Below, piece after piece: positions 36,240 through 48,962 of a stretch of 64,000 nt of DNA. The translations under genes and the position numbers were made by a program. Every line of letters begins with the position of its first letter. The stretch's first letter is position 1. The DNA is from Malania oleifera (lineage: Eukaryota; Streptophyta; Magnoliopsida; Santalales; Ximeniaceae), in assembly GCF_029873635.1 (NCBI RefSeq), contig NC_080423.1, positions 109,881,087-109,945,086 on the forward strand. The letters run 5' to 3'. Under the pieces are notes generated by a model. That model did no database searches, was not told the DNA's origin, and saw nothing but the letters and a program-made list of their open reading frames with translations.

Positions 36240-37693
36240 TTTGCAATTTGTTATTTTACCACAAGAAAAAAGGTTCATAAATTTTTTAAACGAGACCAAG
36301 TAAAGTTTAGTTTTTCATAATCAAATGATTCAAATTCTCTCTAACAAATATGCACCAAATTTCTATGTTTTTTTTTTAAAAAAAAATTCTCAATTTACTT
36401 GAGCAATTTGGAAAGGAAATTATATGTATACATATTTATTCTCTACTCATTAGAATTTTTGAATGAACCCATAACTAGTTTATACATAACTTAGATTATG
36501 GTTGATGTGAAAGTAAAAGAATTGTTTATAATCCCAATCAATGGGAGGAAAGTCTGCATGTAATTTTCAACAAAGGAAAAAAGAAAATTTCTTCTTTTGA
36601 CTCAGCAATCAAACTGTTTCATTTGCAATCCCAGAAATCATACCCCATAAATTAATATGTTTCGCACTAGAAAAAAAGATGAACGTACAAATGCAGTGAA
36701 TCGCCCCACCAAAAACATCAGATCACCTCCACATTGCTGTCTCCAACTTATTAAATATTAAATAATTCCATAAGGATTTTAATTAAAAATTATATTTCTG
36801 AATTTGACCTATTTTTTGTTTTTTATTTTATTTTTCTTAATATTCGATTATAAAAATGTGAATTTCTTAATATTTTTATTTCTTATTTTAAAATATTTTT
36901 TGAATTTCAAACATGACCTTAAGTTTCAAAAAAATTTTAAATCTAATTTAAGGTTTTAAAAATATTACAGCCTTTTCTAAAATTTATTAAAAAAATATAA
37001 ATTTTCTCTCAAGAGAATTGTCTTTTCACAAAAAAAAAAAAATGAATTTTTGTTTTTTTTTTATAAATATCAGAAAAAGAAACAGTCAATGCTTAATAAT
37101 AATAATAATAATATTAGAGGAAATTGGCACCTGCCCTAGTGGCCAGTCATATCAGATCTTGGAAAATGAAGAACTTTAATTGGTTTAGATGGCAGATGAT
37201 GCACGCACCGCCCGCTGCCACTGCCACCGCTCACTTTTTTCTCAACCTTTTAAGCCGCCAGCTGCGGCCGAGGGACTGAAGTCTGACGGTGGTTTTGATT
37301 GATCGATGCAATTCCCACCACCCCACTCCTAATCATTTCCAGTAAGATCTCTTTTTCCAATGTAATAGCCACCCAGCTGTCCGTCTTCTTTCTCTCTCTC
37401 TCTCTCTCACTTGAAAAATTCATACTATGAATCTATATACCCTTTTTATCTGCAGATTCAAAGTGAAATTTTTTTTGGGAATGAATATTTTTAAGGAAGA
37501 GATTGGAATGATGACTTATATCTAGAAGGATCATCTCAGCCTTGAGATCTCTATTTCGCAAGACTTTCTTAATACAAAAAATCTAGTGACATTGAAGAAA
37601 GAAACGCAGTTTTTTATTGACTATAGAAGAGAAATTTTGCAGAGGCTTTACAAATATAAACATATTATCAAAGCATGTGGAATTTGAGCATAG
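36111..37693. other. AT-rich intergenic region with simple repeats
   Basis: Contains a long (TA)n run at about 36208-36237, (AAT)n near 37098 and (CT)n near 37390-37408. A GC-richer island of about 120 bp near 37195-37290 has no recognisable product. Confidence 0.5.
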
Positions 37694-38490
37694 TGTTGAG
37701 ATCAGTTGATGAATATATTATATTAATCTTATACTTATGTAGTTGTTTTTTATATTTTAACTCGAATAGATTATTATGATTTTAGTAAATCCCTAGGAGT
37801 GATTGCAGGAAATTTTTAGTATGATTGTAAGAGTGATTGTAGGAAATATCTAGTTTGATTGGAGGAAATTTTTTTTATATAAAGCTACATCTTCCAATTC
37901 AGTAAAATTATTCAAAGATAAATGTTTTTTTGTTCGTTCTTTTACATGGTATTAGAGCAAGGACAACCCTAACTTCTTGCCCTCTTTTGTGCCTTCTTTT
38001 ATCGCCGTTTTCCATTATCATGGTGAATGAGCAACCTTCGAATAAGGGCAATTTTGGATTCTTGATGCTGCCAATCCATATTTTTTTCACCATTCCGATT
38101 ATTCAAGAATGGTACTTGTTTTCAAGCCTCTCAATTGGGATAATTATTCGACATGATGTAGAGTTGTGACGATTTTTTTAAATGTCAAATCCAAGTTTGG
38201 TTCATAGATCGGACCACCACAATGTCGTCAACCACAGCCAAACCAGACGACTATACTTTGTGGAAAAGATGCAACAATATGATCCTCTCTTGGATTCTCA
38301 ATTCACTCACATAGTATCTTGCAGATAGCGCCATTTTTTCAACCACCGTCTAGGAGACATGGGAAGACCTTCAGGATCTTTTTTCTCAAAGCAATGTCCC
38401 TCGTATTTTTCAGATTGAAAGGGACATTGCTTGTCTTGCTCAAGATCATATGACTGTTGTAGCTTATTACACAAGGTTGAAAAAATTATG
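37694..38490 (+). mobile_element. Truncated Ty1/copia element: 5' LTR plus gag start
   Basis: The LTR runs 37694-37946 (TGTTGAGATCAG ... TTTTACA) and is followed at once by a primer-binding site TGGTATTAGAGCA (37947-37959). A gag-like region to about 38490 shows copia features (TAKPDEYTLWKRCNNMILSW, ERDIACLAQDHMTVVAYY). Protease, integrase, RT and the 3' LTR are absent, so it is a fragment, and its gag is broken more than once. Confidence 0.72.
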
Positions 38491-38492
38491 AT

Positions 38493-39400
38493 ATTGTAGC
38501 GGCCCTAAAATTTATACTGCTATAAATATAAAAATGTTCTGATACCAAAGCTATGTTAACCAAAAGCCGAAGTGGGATAATGGGTATACATGTCCGAAAT
38601 TCAGACTATAAACCTAATGGCGGAAACATATACATATAATCTTAGATACAATACTAGAGTTCTAATACCATCAATCATCACATAAGTATCTCCTGTAAAC
38701 ATAATTACAACTCATGGTGTACAAAACATCACTGTATACATATCAGTACTCATAGGTACTTATTTTAAACAGAACTATCTAGATCCCTCCCGGAGCACTC
38801 TAGACTTGATTTTTCGTATTTCTTGAAATGTTAAAATTCTTGAGTAAAAAAGAATTTATGTAAAGTAATCTCAATAAAAAGGAATAGATTATCATCAATG
38901 TGTGACAACATGAGTTCTAGTGTATCATAAACATATTCTGTAAATAATTACATTTAACTGGTAAATCATGTAAATCTGTACTCATACATATATAAATCTG
39001 ATAAATACATACTTTTCAACATAAGCATACTTTATCATAATAAGTTTCTCTATATATGTAAATCATCTGATATATTTGTATAAAACTAAATTTTTTCTCT
39101 AAATAGATAGCTAGTTGATATCATGTATTACTCTCACATGATTGGGTTCTACGAACTGTAGACGAGACTTAGTTATGACTAACCTATCACGTTAAGTCAA
39201 ACATAACGCATCTGTAAGTATGATTGGCCTATCCAACTTGATCCGGACTGTTAGGGGGTACTCCACTCTTCTCTAAGCACAATCGACTATCCAATCACCA
39301 ACACTCTATATGAGAAGTGAGGTGGCACTGATATAACATAATAGTTACGATTTGGCTTGTGAGAAACCAATTTTTTTCTTTTCTTTATTATTTCATTAAT
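38493..39400 (-). repeat. LTR-like block of unclassified family
   Basis: The sequence starts abruptly at TGTAGCGGCCC where the copia gag stops. On the - strand it would end GGGCCGCTACA, resembling gypsy LTR ends, and its interior resembles long gypsy LTRs in composition. The right edge is not defined, and no partner LTR or target duplication was found. Confidence 0.35.
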
Positions 39401-40748
39401 TACTATTTTTCAGGTCTCTACATAATATTTATTGTTTATAAAACCAATTAATGTATTTATGTAAAGTAATCAGCTTTGTCATTTACGATGTGAGTGAATA
39501 GTACATCCATTCAAATTCAAAGTTAGAAAAACTAAACAGAAGATTATCTATGAGAATGTTTTATATTTTGAAAATTAAATTACAAATGTTTTCCTTTTCA
39601 ATAACCAGTTCAAGTTTATTGTAGAGTTATTCATGATTGGTTTTTTTTTAAAGGCAATTTTAAATATAAAATTAATGTTAAGATAAAAGTAGTAATTTTA
39701 AAAATTTAAAACAATATAGTACTCCACATTTTAGGTTCAAAATCTCTTATGATTATTTTACATTGAAACTTAATTAATTTGTCAATAAATAATTGAATTT
39801 ACATAGATTTGCCTCTAATTTGCATAGCTTTTAAATTTGATATTGTGATTTCATTGTCAATTCTTTGAAAATTAAGTTATAATTAAATACTCATATTTGC
39901 AATTTAAAGAGGCAAGGTAAGAAAAAGAATTTCAAATTATTATAAATCATGAATCACTTATAAGGTATTGATTAACTTATTATTTCGATTTACAAATAAC
40001 TACTTGTTGCCACCATCAACAATCAGTACAAGTCGCCATCAACAATCAGTACAAGTCGCCACAAAAATAATTAGCATAATCAAATAACTATAATTGATTG
40101 CCTTGACCAATCACCTTCGCTCTAATGATCGCATGATAATAATTATGTACCTACTTCCATTGTCACTTTAATGGGCATGATCAATGCCTACAAAAAATAA
40201 AAAATAAAAAGTGTAAATCTGATTTAAAATTACAATAATTCAAAACTCAAGTCATCCAAACAAACCCTTAAATTTCCCAAATTGAAATTATTCAAAGCAT
40301 TTGATTTTAACAAAATCAAGTGTCATGATATTTCTAAGGGTAGCAAAATTTTGCCTAAACCATTTATTTGCCCGTTTTTCATTCATTTTGAATGAGTTAC
40401 AACTAACCTATTTTAAAATGGGTTAAATGAGTTGAGCCTATTGATCCTATGGTAATGGGTTTTAGCGAGTTTTCATGGTGGCAAAAAATTTAATGAAAGA
40501 TTTAATCTCATAATTCATTATTCATCCCTAATATAAGAGATTGCCATTTGAATTTCCTAAAAGACATGGTGTTCCAGAGTTTAGGGATACATTCATGTAA
40601 AATTGTTATCTTTTAGGGCATTGCAAATAGCCACATGTCAAAAGAGACAAGGTGAGGGAAGATGAGAGGTGAAGTCAATCAAAATCAATTGAAAGTCAAA
40701 GGAAGTTGTAGAAACTTTTCTAATAAATGTGATATAGTAATTCTTAAT
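39400..40748. other. AT-rich intergenic region, nothing recognised
   Basis: No coding domain or RNA gene is seen. A short stretch at about 40010-40065 repeats CATCAACAATCAGTACAAGTCGCCA twice in tandem form. A weak MITE-like stretch starts near 40335 (AAGGGTAGCAAAATTTTG), but no matching right end was found. Confidence 0.45.
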
Positions 40749-41193
40749 TAGGGGTGGCAAAATTGGTTAATGGGTCGAGTTCGGATGGGTAAAAAATGAG
40801 CCAAGGTTAAACGAGTTTGGGTTCGGGGTGACTCGCTTATTAATGGGTAACTATATAAACTCAAACCTAACCGTTTAAAAAATGGGTCATAAACGGTCAC
40901 CCGTTTAAAAAATATAATTTATTTATTTTAAAAAAATTTAAACATTTCATATAAAATGACATATTTAAAAAAAAAAAAAAACACACACACACACACACTC
41001 CTTTAAACAGGTCATAAATGGGTCACTCGACGAGTGACCCGACCTGAACTCGCCTAACTCATACCTATTTATAAACGGGTCAAATCTGGATTGACCTATT
41101 TATAAACGGGTCCGCTTATATTAAACTCAGACTCAGTTTAAACGGGCAAGTCACAGGTCACCCATTGAGTTTTGACCCATTTTGCCACCCATA
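40749..41193. mobile_element. hAT-type MITE, 445 bp, complete
   Basis: The left end TAGGGGTGGCAAAAT and the right end ATTTTGCCACCCATA are inverted repeats. They are flanked by a perfect 8-bp duplication TTCTTAAT (40741-40748 and 41194-41201). Subterminal words AAACGGGTCA/TGACCCGTTT recur in both halves, as in hAT MITEs. An A-run followed by (CA)n lies in the centre at about 40965-40998. It has no coding capacity. Confidence 0.85.
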
Positions 41194-41244
41194 TTCTTAA
41201 TGAGTTATTGCAATAGCTACTTTTGACATGTATAGTAATTTAAA

Positions 41245-42094
41245 TAGGGTAGCAATTGAGTCAAATTCGAGTTGAGCAAAAGTCCGAACTTTAACATGTT
41301 CAAGTTTGGCTTATTTAATAAATGAGCTTTAAATCAACTTGTTTTCTAATTAAATAAGCCTAAAACGAGTCTAACAAGCCAAAGTTTGATGTCATTTAAT
41401 TTTGTTAATTATCTATTTATGAGATTTAAAGTTAAAATGTAAAAAAAAAAAAAACAACTTAATTCATTTGCAATCAAGGGAATAATATTTTTATTTGTAT
41501 TTTATGAGTATGCTATAAAAAAAATTAAATAAATAAAAATATTTGAGCAGTGATAACTTGAAAGAAAAGTACTTTCAAAAATACATGTATAAAATATTGT
41601 CAATTTAGAATGAGTTTTAAAACAAATTTATAAATTAGTTTCGAGCCAATAGATGAATTAATATTTAGGTATATATACAAATGAGTTCACAAATTTACTT
41701 ACCATATGTTTGGGAAATGTTTTGCACTTGAATTTGTATAAATTTAGATAAGATGTAATATAAAATTGTATTAAACTTTGTGTCAAATCCACCAAATTCA
41801 AATTTAAAACCTAAAATTCATGCTTCCAAAACAGAGCTCTAATTCACTCATGACCTTATTAAATAAGATTATTATTTAAATTTACAAACAACCCAACTTG
41901 TGAATTAATTAAAAGAGTTTGCCTGTGAAATTGGTCAGCCAAGTATCACCTAAGTCAGACCTAACTCAATTAATGTTCATGTTCTAAGTACAAACTTAAA
42001 TTTAAATTATTTATTTTAATGAATAATTTAAAAGATTCGTTGTCAAATTGAGTGTTTAGTAGTTCATGAATGATTTGACTCATTTGTAGCTCTA
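41245..42094. mobile_element. Decayed hAT-like MITE with an inner MITE insertion
   Basis: TAGGGTAGCAATTGAGTC at the left and the complement of GACTCATTTGTAGCTCTA at the right match at about two thirds of positions. The flanking octamers AATTTAAA and AATATAAG agree at 6 of 8. The ~120-bp inverted-repeat family copy at 41707-41833 lies inside. It is an older relative of the element at 40749. Confidence 0.45.
41707..41833. repeat. Dispersed ~120-bp MITE-like inverted repeat
   Basis: It starts TGTTTGGGAAAT and ends ATGCTTCCAAAACA (imperfect inverted ends). The centre has GATGTAATATAAAATTG flanked by AATTTGTATAAATTT and CAAATTCAAATTTAAA. It belongs to the family also seen at 47854, 48857, 49664, 50941, 57408 and 59226. 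Confidence 0.5.
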
Positions 42095-42809
42095 AATATA
42101 AGAGTGACGGATTGCAGTGACTAAGAAAAGTATGTTGATGACATAATTTTTTGATAAATTAATTAACTGACAAAAATTAATGACTTTATGTTCAACAGTT
42201 TATTCAATAACTTCTTATCATGGTGATGCAATTTTAAGTAAGAAACAAATTTTGTAATATTCTTAGTGAATAAATCTAATGATTGAAATAAATTAATAAT
42301 ACAGTAATAAAAGATTATCATTAAAGAGAAGACACAATGATTCGATGGATTTAGATAACTTTCAATTGACTTTAGTTTATGAGAAAATAGTTAAGGAAGT
42401 ATTTAGTTATTAATCCATAATTAATGGCATAGCATAATTGATAGTATTTATATCTCAGCGAAATTACTAGATTTATGTATATGAAGTGGGTTATAAAAAT
42501 AAACAAATTAAAAAATATTTATATGAACTTGCCCTGACCCGCCCAAAACCCGTCCAACCCGGTAACCCGTACATCTGCCGCCCCGCCCCGCCCCACCCGG
42601 CCCGGCCAAGCCCTACAACAGTCAAGAAAATGGACGGTTGAAAGTTTGAAACCGGCCCTTGGGCAGAATCGCAGCGACGGTGAATATTATATTCAAAATA
42701 GGTAAACTTTGTTGCTTTGGTCACAAGTCGGAAGTCATAGCACAGGCCCAAATCCTCTTATCTTGTTGAAGAACACAGGAAGAGGAAGAGGAAGAGGAAG
42801 AGGAAGAAA
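42095..42809 (+). promoter_or_regulatory. GSA upstream region and 5' leader
   Basis: This is the spacer ahead of GSA. A short C-rich block (42530-42610, with CCGCCCCGCCCCGCCCCACC) interrupts AT-rich DNA. A (GGAAGA)n microsatellite of about five units (42777-42806) ends just before the ATG at 42810, so it lies in the 5' UTR. No certain TATA box was chosen. Confidence 0.4.
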
Positions 42810-45800
42810 ATGGCAACACCCATAGCTGGGGTGGGTCTCTCTTGGCCTTCGAAGTCATCTCGCCGACCCTTTTCGAATCCTTCTCGATCTTCTCGTTCTT
42901 CTGTGAAAATGGCCGTCTCAGTTGAAGAGAAGAAGAAGAATTTCTCTATTCAGAAGTCAGAGGAAGCCTTCGATGCCGCCAAGGTACAATTGACATCCTC
43001 CCTTCCCTATTTTGAATGCAGGGTGGTCTTATTTTTGCTTAATTTCTGCTGCCGTTCCTTCTTTTATCTTCTAGAATTATGCCTCGAAGTGGGTTTGTTT
43101 TCAATCTTGAAAATGTGATGATCTTATTTTTTGTTTAATTTTTCCTGCTATCCTTCTTTTAATCTACTTAAATTATGCCTCGAGTTGACTTTTTTCTTTT
43201 TTGTTTTTAATACTTTGAAAATGAAGTGACATAACTTTCGATTAACTTCTGCTGTGTTGAATAGGAACTTCATATAATTTTGACATTGTTTTGGAAGTGC
43301 TGTATGTGGTTTGTGGAATGTTCTTTGCGATAACATTGCTTTGCTATACATGTCTTGAACTATATGGAATATAAGATTGGTTTTCTGTTGTCTAAGTGTT
43401 AGAGAAAAGTTCTGACTTGTGGGAATGGCATTCCAAATTTCAAATTGGGTTGAGAAGAAGTGTGGTTTATATTGCTAAATCTGCTTTATTTTAGCTGACT
43501 TTGTTCGTGTTATATAACCAGTCAGCTAGAATTTTGCCTTTGATATTGCAGAAAGTTTGATCAATTCAAACCAAGGAGCCTTTCCTCAGTTGTTATCAAG
43601 GTGAGGGAGGTGTGTGGGTTGTATTGTGTGAATATTTGCATTTGAGGGGAAAGAAAAAAAAGATTGCAAAAAATTCTCTTGGGTTTTCAGTTTGTCACAT
43701 ATAGTGTTTTATAGATAAATCGTTAAAATCTGGGCACCATGATTGTTGAACACAAGTGTCTGCATATGTTTGTATTTTTTATTTTTAGTTAAGCAAAGAC
43801 GTCGTATTTCCTTAAGTGTCCAAGTGGTTTCATGCACATGGTACATGGATGGATACGAGTGGTGCCAGCAACTGTCCAAAACACTAGTTAATTGGTAAAA
43901 GCATCCTACTTTAGTAGCTTATTCTTTTTACAAAGATCCAACTTATAGGTATCATGCTAATTGATGAAGTGAAGTTACGAACTTATATGCTGATAAAATA
44001 TTTTTCTGGTCAGCTGGTTGGGATCAATAAATGGACATTCTAATGTGATGCAATGGTTAATTTCTTTGAGTTCTCTGCTCAAGTATTTCTTCTGGAGCTA
44101 GTTAGGTACCCCACAGAAACTGGTTGTATTTAAGGGGTAAGATGGGAGGAACAGCAAAATTGGCCTTTCTGACTTATATCTGCTTGATATGTCCCAACAA
44201 GTTGAGTCTGAAAAAAGGTCTAGGTTTCTGTTAAGCAGACGAAATTTTACCTTTTGACATGGGCAATAATGTCAGCCCCAAAATTAGTTACTCATCTGGG
44301 AGAGGAATATGCAATCCAATGTTCAAATCTTACAGCCTCTGCTTTATAGGTTGTAAAATTGCACATTGTAAACTCGAATGGCAGTGGGCATTTTTGGGAG
44401 CAAATGCATAAGAATTTTTGGGAGCAAATGCATAAGAATTTCAGTTACATATCAATAACATATGAAAGTTTTTCAAATAGTTGCCAATTTTCTGTCCGTG
44501 TATTTTCTCTTGCATCCTCAAAATGCAAACTGAGGGAACGGGCATGTTTCAATTTCGTTTCCTTCCAAAAGAGATTATGTTTTGATGGAGATAAAGGGAA
44601 ATTTTATTAAATTTTTGGGTAGTTTATGAATAGTGGAGGTCCTGCAGGATTATAGTTGAGAAAATGCCAAAAGTACCACAAATAGAGTTAAAATGGCTTT
44701 GTGTCAGTTTTGGCTGATTCGACCCTGTGATATGCCTGGTCAGGTCTACTCAAATGCATAAAAAACCTTGCTCATAGTATTGCTACCTTCATGCCTAAGC
44801 TCTAACTATATCTTCTAGTAGATGGCAATGGATGAACATGATTAGTTTCACACCCCTCCTATTTTCCCCATCCAAACTATGAAAACTGTTTTTTAGTTGA
44901 GATTCATTTTTATAATTTTACTTTGAGTTGGCCTTTCAGTATTTATTTTTTTCTTATTTTTCTGGTTAGGCTGATTTCTTTGATTATTAATTTATGGGAC
45001 ACTATTGTAGGAGCTGATGCCTGGAGGTGTAAATTCTCCTGTGCGTGCATTCAAATCCGTTGGTGGACAACCTATTGTGATTGATTCCGTCAAGGGCTCC
45101 CACATGTGGGACATAGATGGCAATGAGTATGTTGACTATGTTGGTTCCTGGGGGCCAGCAATAATTGGTCATGCAGATGATGAGGTTATTTTCTTTCTAC
45201 CATTTGCTACTTACATTTTCGGCACTGGAGTATTGATATGCATAATGCAATTATCATCTATGATCAACTTTTGAGTGTTTTGCATTTTTTTTCCTTTTCC
45301 TTCAGGGACATATTGTATTTTGTTTTGGTTATACAGATCATCCGGTCCTGCTTCTAGATTCATTCTGTAGTTGATAGGAATCTTTATTTTCTACTACATT
45401 TGTTATGCATTTTTTGCTCTAAAATCATTGTTTTTTTTAGGACATTAGTTATCATATCTCATTTTAGTCAATAGGAAACCCCTCTTGAGTAAGGTGTTGG
45501 AAGGTTAGAAGCACTTTTCTGAAACAGGGCCATCACTTTATCCTGCATGGCAGTGTCCGAGTGAGCAGCTCTCCTGTCTGCACAGGAAAAATGATTCAAA
45601 AATTTGAAAATTATGGTGTCAATTTTTCCTTGGCAGCCCCTTGAATGAGATTGCTAGAAGTGTATCCAATTCTCTACTATACTCATTAAATCCTCACAAA
45701 TGTTTTCTTTGAAAGCCATAATTTTGCATTCAAATAATCTTGGACTAACCTTTACCTGCAGGTACTTGCAGCTTTGGCTGAGACAATGAAGAAAGGAACC

Positions 45801-46829
45801 AGCTTTGGTGCTCCTTGTTTACTAGAAAATGTTCTAGCCGAGATGGTAATATCAGCTGTTCCAAGCATAGAAATGGTTCGGTTTGTCAATTCAGGCACAG
45901 AAGCATGCATGGGTGTCCTCCGCCTTGCCCGTGCTTTCACTAGACGGGAGAAGATCATCAAATTTGAGGGTTGCTACCATGGCCATGCTGATCCATTCCT
46001 TGTTAAGGCAGGTAGTGGGGTTGCCACCCTTGGGCTTCCTGATTCCCCTGGCGTCCCCAGAGGAGCGACTTACAATACTCTAACTTCCCCCTTCAATGAC
46101 ATTTCAACTGTTGAAAATCTATTTTCTACTCACAAAGGAGAGATTGCTGGAGTTATCCTTGAACCTGTGGTTGGGAACTCTGGTTTCATTCCTCCCAAAC
46201 CCGAGTTCCTTAATGCTCTCCATAGTATCACTAGGGAAAACGGTGCCCTTCTCATCTTTGATGAAGTTATGACTGGGTTCCGTTTGTCTTATGGTGGAGC
46301 TCAGGAGTATTTTGGCATGACCCCTGATTTAACTACGCTTGGAAAGATTATTGGTGGAGGTCTTCCTGTTGGTGCATATGGAGGAAGGAGAGAGATCATG
46401 GAGATGGTGGCACCTGCTGGACCAATGTACCAGGCTGGGACCTTGAGTGGAAACCCATTGGCAATGACTGCTGGAATCCAAACGCTTAAGCGGCTAAAAG
46501 AGCCAGGAACTTATGAATACCTGAGTAAGATCACGAGTGAGCTTGTTCAGGGCATAGTGGATTCTGGGAAAAGGGCTGGGCATGCCATATGCGGTGGTTA
46601 TATAGGTGGCATGTTTGGGTTTTTCTTCACAGAGGGTCCTGTTTACAACTTTGGGGATGCCAAGAAGTGTGACACTGCAAAGTTTGCAAGGTTTTATTGG
46701 GGAATGCTGGAGGAAGGTGTTTATTTTGCTCCTTCGCAATTTGAGGCTGGGTTTACTAGCTTGGCACATAGTGCAGACGATATCCAACACACAATAGCAG
46801 CAGCTGAGAAAGTTTTCCGAAAGATTTAG
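42810..46829 (+). CDS. GSA: Glutamate-1-semialdehyde 2,1-aminomutase, chloroplastic
   Basis: This PLP enzyme turns glutamate-1-semialdehyde into 5-aminolevulinate in the plastid stroma, the committed precursor step for chlorophyll and heme (C5 pathway, after HEMA). Exons 42810-42983, 45011-45184 and 45762-46829 join in frame to give 471 residues, the usual plant precursor length. Residues 1-35 or so are rich in Ser, Arg and Pro, as a transit peptide (start [20 protein letters not shown]). Key blocks are [96 protein letters not shown] (the lysine, about residue 311, binds PLP) and [17 protein letters not shown]. The start is the only Met ahead of the transit peptide. Intron 1 is 2.0 kb. The gene looks intact and converges with the MUB gene. 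Confidence 0.97.
44382..44432 (+). repeat. Two-copy tandem repeat, 24-bp unit, in GSA intron 1
   Basis: The unit GGGAGCAAATGCATAAGAAT plus TT(T) occurs twice head to tail. It is probably a recent slippage duplication with no coding role. Confidence 0.6.
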
Positions 46830-47853
46830 AACTCCAATCTTGAGAATGCTGGCATTTACACCTTATTTAGTCCCCCATTCTCTTTTCTTCCTTAGGCATG
46901 GTTGTCTTTTTGGTAGGTGAGTTCGTGTGGGCTGTGTTGTGGGTTTTCCTCTTGAAATTTTGTATGTGTATTATCCAAATTTTTACATCTCATTGACCTA
47001 ATTTTATTGTTTTTTCTTGTTGATTGTTTCGCCCCTGCTGTAAAAGCTTGTCCCTGGTCTCTAAATTACTCTCTTTCCCCCTTCTCCTGTTAAGTTGATT
47101 ATTTTTTTTGTATTTAATTACTCTTGGAGAAGAGAGTTGTTCTGACCTCTTTCAATGAAAATGAATAGAGGTGTTTGTGGGAACCAAGAATCAGGTTTGC
47201 TTGTGCATATGTATGTAAATCTTAGATGGGTCCTTCAATTCTTGCAGAAATTATTTTCAAATTTTTTGTGATGAGTCTAGCATTCGTAAGGTTTCAAAAT
47301 TTTCAAATCTTTCTTTACATTTGAAATTGGGACACTTATACCCCTTATCTTTTTTTGGTTAAATATTAAAAGAGATTCTTATTTTGTGTCAAACCTCAAA
47401 GGAGGTTTATAGAGTTTTCGAAACCTCAAGGATACTTTTTTTTCCTGCCGAATGGATGTGGAATTTTTTTATAATGCATAATTGTAGGAGAAGTTTGTAT
47501 CTTTTCACGAGTCTCAAGGGTAACCAATGTAAATTGTGATTATAAGCCCAGTACAGATAAAATTATGAGAAGGAAGAAAAAAGAATTAACTATTATATGA
47601 CTTGCCCAGTTCTAAACTGCATAGAAGAGTAGAGGGTTCTAAGCCACTGTCAAATGCAAATGAACAAGAAACAATAATTGGCTTCATGAAGAGGGCAGCA
47701 AAGAAGAAAGGAACAAGGAGTAAATGTTTTGAAGCTTCACAGAAATGTCAATTTTATATAATGCTCTTTAAGTTGTTTTCAGTCGCCACTGCCCCACACA
47801 TGGTGCAGACTGGTTACAACAAAAATTGTCAGCCTATTAAATTCTTTGACACT

Positions 47854-47962
47854 ATATTTGAAAAGTCCTGAATTTGAGTAAAATATAATAAAAAATTATA
47901 TTAAAATTTATCCAAATCCATTTGATTCAAATTCAAGGTTTGAATTCTATACTCCCAAACAT
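47854..47962. repeat. Dispersed ~120-bp MITE-like inverted repeat
   Basis: It runs from TTTGAAAAGTCCTGAATTTG to GAATTCTATACTCCCAAACA, with TAAAAAATTATATTAAAATTT in between. It matches the family at 41707 and 49664. Confidence 0.45.
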
Positions 47963-48856
47963 TAGGTGAGATCATTTATCAATATGTTGCAATCCATGAT
48001 ATCAAGTGGGCACCTGAAGCTACACACAAACGCACAATAACAAGATGAATCAATTTCTCTTATATGAGCTCATATTTTATATACTCATTAAATTTGGACC
48101 CAATATTACTATACAATGGAGTTTCGTAAAGAATTCGAGCTTTTACTCTTATGATTCATTTTTTTGAATTTTCAAAATATATCCCAAAAAAAAAAAAATT
48201 ATGATTACTTATTATAAATAAATTTTTTTTAGAATTTTTTTTCAAAAAATATGAATTTTCTTAAAAAGATAATTTAAAATTATATTGTTAAAAGAAATAC
48301 TCATCAAACCTTACTTACCAACACATATACTTAATTGAAGTATTTTTGATAATAAATACTTTATTTTTTAAGACGTTTGGAGATGTCCAAACGGGACTTA
48401 ATGAGCTCTGTTGCCCCTTGCTTGTTTCAGTGGAAAACATTTTGTCACTCTCAATTTCTCTGTCTAGCCCAATGAAAAAGACATCCATAGACTCCATTTG
48501 GATCTCACTAAAAATAAAAATATAAAGAGAAAAAGGATAGGTGAGTTTCAAGATGCTAACCAAAGCTGTTGCTGCAATTGTGGCTGCAGTCATGTTACAA
48601 TGTCCCCTGCTGGGGGGTTTGAGAAGTTCTCAAGGTTTGACGATGCTTAGCAAAGGAGTCCATGTTAAGACTTTCTTTACCATCTGCTCCTGTTCTTCCA
48701 TCTTTTGAAAATCCAAACAAAGTGCTATTACCATTCTGCTGCCTGTGTACATCTATGGTTAGCAAATATAGGATAATAGGAACTTGGGCCATAGCTTAGG
48801 TCATTTGGATTATGGATTCTTATTGTTTGTGAGGACCGACAAATAATTATAATCCT

Positions 48857-48962
48857 ATATTTGGAAAGACTTTCGATTTGAATTTTTATTGAATTTGGAG
48901 AAGATATAGTATAAAATTATATTAAAAATATATTTAAATTCAAAGTCTGAAATTCATACGTA
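48857..48962. repeat. Dispersed ~120-bp MITE-like inverted repeat
   Basis: It begins ATTTGGAAAGACTTTCG and has a centre GTATAAAATTATATTAAAA. The right part AAATTCAAAGTCTGAAATTC matches sister copies, but its terminal CCAAA is lost. Confidence 0.4.

Noticed and set aside
42530-42610. C-rich tract upstream of GSA as a telomere-like or CpG regulatory island
   Set aside because: It does not follow the plant telomere repeat, is under 100 bp and resembles short GC-rich MITE ends. The evidence is too thin to name it.
45752-46790. - strand frames opposite GSA exon 3
   Set aside because: They are antisense shadows of a strongly conserved coding exon.
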